Shown here: piece after piece, positions 61,428-64,000 of the stretch
Layout of the letters: every line of letters starts with the position of its first letter
How positions within the stretch are numbered: position 1 is the first letter of the stretch
Source of the DNA: Roseovarius mucosus
Lineage (GTDB): Bacteria; Pseudomonadota; Alphaproteobacteria; Rhodobacterales; Rhodobacteraceae
DNA length: 64,000 nucleotides
Direction: 5' to 3'
Assembly: GCF_002080415.1 (NCBI RefSeq)
Contig: NZ_CP020474.1
Coordinates: 3,299,501-3,363,500, forward strand
Notes under the pieces: generated by a model
What the model was told of the DNA's origin: nothing
What the model saw: the letters and a program-made list of their open reading frames with translations, nothing else
The model's database searches: none
Program-made: the position numbers and the translations under genes

Positions 61428-62000
61428 TCAGCGATTGGCACCGGGAACCCAAAGAACATCCGCTTTCCCGCTGTCATTGGCCATGCGAGAGGCGACAAAG
61501 AACCAGTCGCTCAAACGGTTCAGATATTTGAGCGCCGATTCGTTGACGTTTTCCAGCGCCGACAACTCTACCGTCAGGCGCTCTGCCCGGCGTGACACAG
61601 TGCGGCATAGATGCAGATGCGCGGCCAAGGGCGATCCACCGGGCAGAATGAAGCTGCGCAGCGGCTCCAGATGCTTGTTCATGGCGTCAATCTCGGCTTC
61701 CAGCCGGTCAACTTGGCTGGAGGCCATGCGCAGAGGCGGATATTCGGCATCCTTGTCACGCTCCATATCCGGGCGGCAGAGATCAGCCCCCAGATCAAAC
61801 AGGTCATTCTGGATGCGTGCCAGCGCATCGTCGGTTTCGTCCTTGGCATAGAGCCGGGCAAGACCCACGGTCGCGTTGACCTCATCCACCGTGCCATAGG
61901 CCGTCACGCGGGCCGAATGTTTGGCCACGCGGGTGCCATTGCCCAGTGCTGTTTCCCCCGCATCGCCGGTGCGCGTGTAGATTTTGTTGAGAACCACCAT
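61428..62000 (-). CDS. Cob(I)alamin adenosyltransferase, PduO type
   Basis: The enzyme transfers adenosyl from ATP to cob(I)alamin. The 190-aa protein has the ATP-binding TRTGDAGETALGNGTRVAK near the start, AYGTVDEVNATVGLAR, LRSFILPGGSPLAAHLHLCR and the closing LKYLNRLSDWFFVASR. Four bases separate it from the upstream small membrane gene on the same strand. Confidence 0.95.
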   Translation of the reverse strand: MVVLNKIYTRTGDAGETALGNGTRVAKHSARVTAYGTVDEVNATVGLARLYAKDETDDALARIQNDLFDLGADLCRPDMERDKDAEYPPLRMASSQVDRLEAEIDAMNKHLEPLRSFILPGGSPLAAHLHLCRTVSRRAERLTVELSALENVNESALKYLNRLSDWFFVASRMANDSGKADVLWVPGANR

Positions 62001-62003
62001 GGA

Positions 62004-62210
62004 TTATCCTCCCTGCCTGCGGAAATATACGAAAATTAGGATGAGGATGATCGCTATGAATTGCGCGATCAACCGCCATTGCATGAATTTGTTCGATCGT
62101 TTCGCATTCTCCACGCCTTCTTTGCCAAAGGTGGAAATGCCTCGGATCAGGATCACCGCCACCGTAATACAGCCCACGGCCATGAGGATGAAAAGCGGGT
62201 CTTGCAGCAT
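62004..62210 (-). CDS. Twin-transmembrane HIG1-like small protein
   Basis: The 68-aa protein has two membrane segments (about 6-23 and 47-64) joined by a polar loop with NKFMQWRLIAQFIAI, which matches the HIG1 domain pattern known from respiratory-chain assembly proteins. It starts at ATG 62210 with an AGGACACC region upstream. Probably transcribed with the adenosyltransferase gene. Confidence 0.8.
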   Translation of the reverse strand: MLQDPLFILMAVGCITVAVILIRGISTFGKEGVENAKRSNKFMQWRLIAQFIAIILILIFVYFRRQGG

Positions 62211-62299
62211 AAGGTGTCCTTTCGGGGTTGGTGCTGGGGCACATCTAGGCGGCGCGGGGCGAAAAGCGAAAGGGAAAATATGACGCGGGCGCGCGCCCG

Positions 62300-63130
62300 T
62301 CACGCTTTCGAGATCACCCAATCCAGCAGGCGCGTGGGCAGAATGCGGCGCAGCGTGCCCATGAGGTAAGTGGGCGTGGTCACGTAATACCGCGCCTTTG
62401 GGCGGGGCGCTTCGAGCGCATGGATCAGTTTCTTGGTGACCGCCTCGGGGGGCAGTTCGAAATTGTCTTTGGCGTAGGGGCCGTAAAGACGCGGGCGCAA
62501 CTTGTCGCGATATTCGGCCATGCGATGCGCGCTTTCCCAGTCAATCCAACGTTCAAATGGCGCGCGGGCATTCTCGCGGATTTTTGTGGTCACGGGACCG
62601 GGCTCGATCAGGCAGACATGAATGCCACTGTCGCGCATTTCGATCCGCAGCGTATCGGTCAGCCCCTCAAGGGCGAATTTGGTGCTCACGTAGGCCCCGC
62701 GCCAGCCGAGTGTAACCAGACCCAATACCGACGAGCATTGCACGATGCGGCCATGCCCCTGCGCGCGCATGGCCGGGATCACCTGTCGTGTCAGGTCATG
62801 CCAGCCAAAAAAGTTGCTTTCGAAAATCTCGCGCAGGGCGCCGCGCGGCAAATCCTCGACCAACCCCGGACAGGCATAGGCCCCATTGTTGAACAGCGCA
62901 TCCAGCCGCCCACCGGTGGCGGCCAGCACCTCGGCCACGGCCTGCTCAATACTGGCCTCATCGGCATAGTCGATGCGTGGGCTGTCGAACCCTTCCGCGC
63001 GCAGCCGTTCGCAATCGGCTTGTTGCCGGCAGGCGGCAAACACCCGCCAGCCGCGCGCGCGCAATCCGTGGGCTGCGTTATAGCCGATGCCCGAAGAACA
63101 GCCGGTGATCAGGATGGAGCGTTGCGTCAT
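62300..63130 (-). CDS. Short-chain dehydrogenase/reductase
   Basis: The 276-aa classical SDR has the cofactor motif ITGCSSGIGYNAA, NNGAYACPG and the catalytic Ser (CSSVLGLVTLG) with YVSTKFALEG (Tyr-Lys). The substrate cannot be told. ATG 63130 was chosen because the upstream 12 codons have no ribosome-binding site and are not part of the fold. Confidence 0.92.
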   Translation of the reverse strand: MTQRSILITGCSSGIGYNAAHGLRARGWRVFAACRQQADCERLRAEGFDSPRIDYADEASIEQAVAEVLAATGGRLDALFNNGAYACPGLVEDLPRGALREIFESNFFGWHDLTRQVIPAMRAQGHGRIVQCSSVLGLVTLGWRGAYVSTKFALEGLTDTLRIEMRDSGIHVCLIEPGPVTTKIRENARAPFERWIDWESAHRMAEYRDKLRPRLYGPYAKDNFELPPEAVTKKLIHALEAPRPKARYYVTTPTYLMGTLRRILPTRLLDWVISKA

Positions 63131-63169
63131 GCCCGACCTTGTGGCGTGCGCCGCGCCGCGATGCAAGAG

Positions 63170-63790
63170 TTAGTCAGAGGCCAGCGTAAGCAGCGTCTCT
63201 GCCATCCAGCCGATGCGCCCGGTCTCGACCACGCGCAGCTTGATCCAGCCTTCACCGGGGTCGCGCAGCACGATCACTTCGGTGCCGCGCTTCAGGCTGG
63301 CCACGCGACCAAAACCAGTGCCGGGCCCGGTGCGTAGATTGACCGAATTTCCCGAAACCCGGCGCAAGTCTGAGGCCGCGGCCAGCGTTTCACCGTCCAG
63401 CGCAACCGCTTGCACGGGCTGGGCCACCTCTGGCGTGTCGGGCAGGGCGGTGGGCGTTGCCACACGCACGGTCGGCAGGTTGAGGGAAATGGGATCAGGT
63501 ATTGCGTCCCCTTCGGCAGAGGCCAGCGTCAGCACCACTTTATCACCCATGCTGAGGCCCAGATCATGCAGCGAGGTGATGGTGCGCGTGACCTCGGCAT
63601 CCTGCCGGGGTGTGCCATCCTGCGCCAGTTCGATCACATTCACACGCAAGGGCCGGGCCTGCGGCCGGTGATTGTCAAGAAGGGCACGCGCCTGAATGGA
63701 ATTGGCCGACGGGCGATAATCAGCCCCGCCGCTCAATTCATAAAAAGACCATCCCAGAAAAGCAAAGCTCACAAGAATAAAGCGCCACAT
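63170..63790 (-). CDS. SH3-domain protein, membrane anchored
   Basis: The 206-aa protein has an N-terminal membrane segment (MWRFILVSFAFLGWSFYELS) that may be an uncleaved anchor, an Ala/Pro/Thr-rich middle, and a C-terminal bacterial SH3 domain (NSVNLRTGPGTGFGRVASLK, RGTEVIVLRDPGEGWIKLRV, GRIGWMAETLL). Such proteins bind peptidoglycan in the periplasm. ATG 63790 was chosen over upstream starts because it begins the anchor and has a GGGGGA site. Confidence 0.82.
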   Translation of the reverse strand: MWRFILVSFAFLGWSFYELSGGADYRPSANSIQARALLDNHRPQARPLRVNVIELAQDGTPRQDAEVTRTITSLHDLGLSMGDKVVLTLASAEGDAIPDPISLNLPTVRVATPTALPDTPEVAQPVQAVALDGETLAAASDLRRVSGNSVNLRTGPGTGFGRVASLKRGTEVIVLRDPGEGWIKLRVVETGRIGWMAETLLTLASD

Positions 63791-63947
63791 TGCGCATCCC
63801 CCCAGTACCATACGACAGATTAAAGTGCTTGGCAGCGCCCCCAGTATATCCGATTCGTGCCGTCGCATGAGGGGAAATCGGAAAAGATTGAAACCTGTGG
63901 CCTCTGGATGCTTTACGCCGCAGGGTGGCAGGGCTATCACCATATCC

Positions 63948-64000
63948 ATGAGTGATTTGTTGGACGACCCCAATATGCAGCCCGAGGCTGTGTCAGAGCC
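63948..64000 (+). CDS. Start of a possible gene running off the right edge
   Basis: The frame opens MSDLLDDPNMQPEAVSEP and stays open to the window end. The acidic Pro/Glu-rich start resembles the beginning of topoisomerase IV subunit A in related bacteria, but 18 residues are too few to identify it, and no clear ribosome-binding site is seen. Confidence 0.35.
   Translation, partial: MSDLLDDPNMQPEAVSE

Overview
The window looks like chromosomal DNA of a marine Rhodobacterales bacterium (Roseobacter/Rhodobacter group). It is GC-rich. Its housekeeping end carries the alphaproteobacterial pckA / chvI-chvG-hprK-rapZ-PTS block, an etfBA pair and several Rhodobacteraceae-type small families. No tRNA, rRNA or CRISPR array was seen.

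Region 1 (about 1-47.3 kb) is one large flagellar and chemotaxis superlocus, broken only by a sensor-kinase operon and one IS. It closely resembles what is known of the sigma-54-dependent Fla1 system of Rhodobacter sphaeroides. In order it holds: fliE (partial) and fleT; a small unknown gene; a chemotaxis operon (CheA of P3-P4-P5 type, CheR, CheB, CheW, soluble receptor, CheY6-like regulator, CheA of P1...P5 type); fliS and two small genes; a FliL-like gene; an NHLP-like small protein plus a Sel1/TPR-like periplasmic protein; flgGHIJKL; the flagellar lytic transglycosylase sltF; fleQ; a hybrid histidine kinase with a periplasmic molybdopterin-fold-like protein; an IS5-family element; an unknown gene; a MotF-like gene with a PDZ-like membrane protein; rpoN (flagellar copy); fliC; motAB; fliD; a Hint-domain protein; flhA-flhF-fliA; and flgP-flgT-flgA-flgM with a DUF2802-like gene. 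A strong terminator follows.

Regulation can be read from the DNA. Eight near-consensus sigma-54 (-24/-12) promoters precede fleT, the che operon, flgG, sltF, the motF-like gene, motA, flhA and flgP. Six sites of the form CTAA-N15/16-G(C/T)CGTT precede fliS, the NHLP-like gene, fliC, fliD, flgM and an unknown 194-aa gene, and look like FliA (sigma-28) promoters. Three regulators of this cascade (RpoN, the FleQ/FleT activator pair, FliA with its anti-sigma factor FlgM) are encoded here, so the window contains most of its own hierarchy: FleQ, then RpoN with FleQ/FleT, then FliA released from FlgM.

Region 2 (about 47.3-64 kb) is ordinary core genome: pterin carbinolamine dehydratase, a FemAB/GNAT-like protein, a glycerophosphodiester phosphodiesterase, a RidA protein, PEP carboxykinase, the ChvI/ChvG two-component system, HPr kinase, RapZ, PTS EIIA and HPr, an acyltransferase, 3-hydroxybutyryl-CoA dehydrogenase, a DUF6473 protein, electron-transfer flavoprotein, cobalamin adenosyltransferase, a HIG1-like small membrane protein, a short-chain dehydrogenase and an SH3 protein. 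The pckA-chvI intergenic region carries three phased copies of an operator-like repeat.
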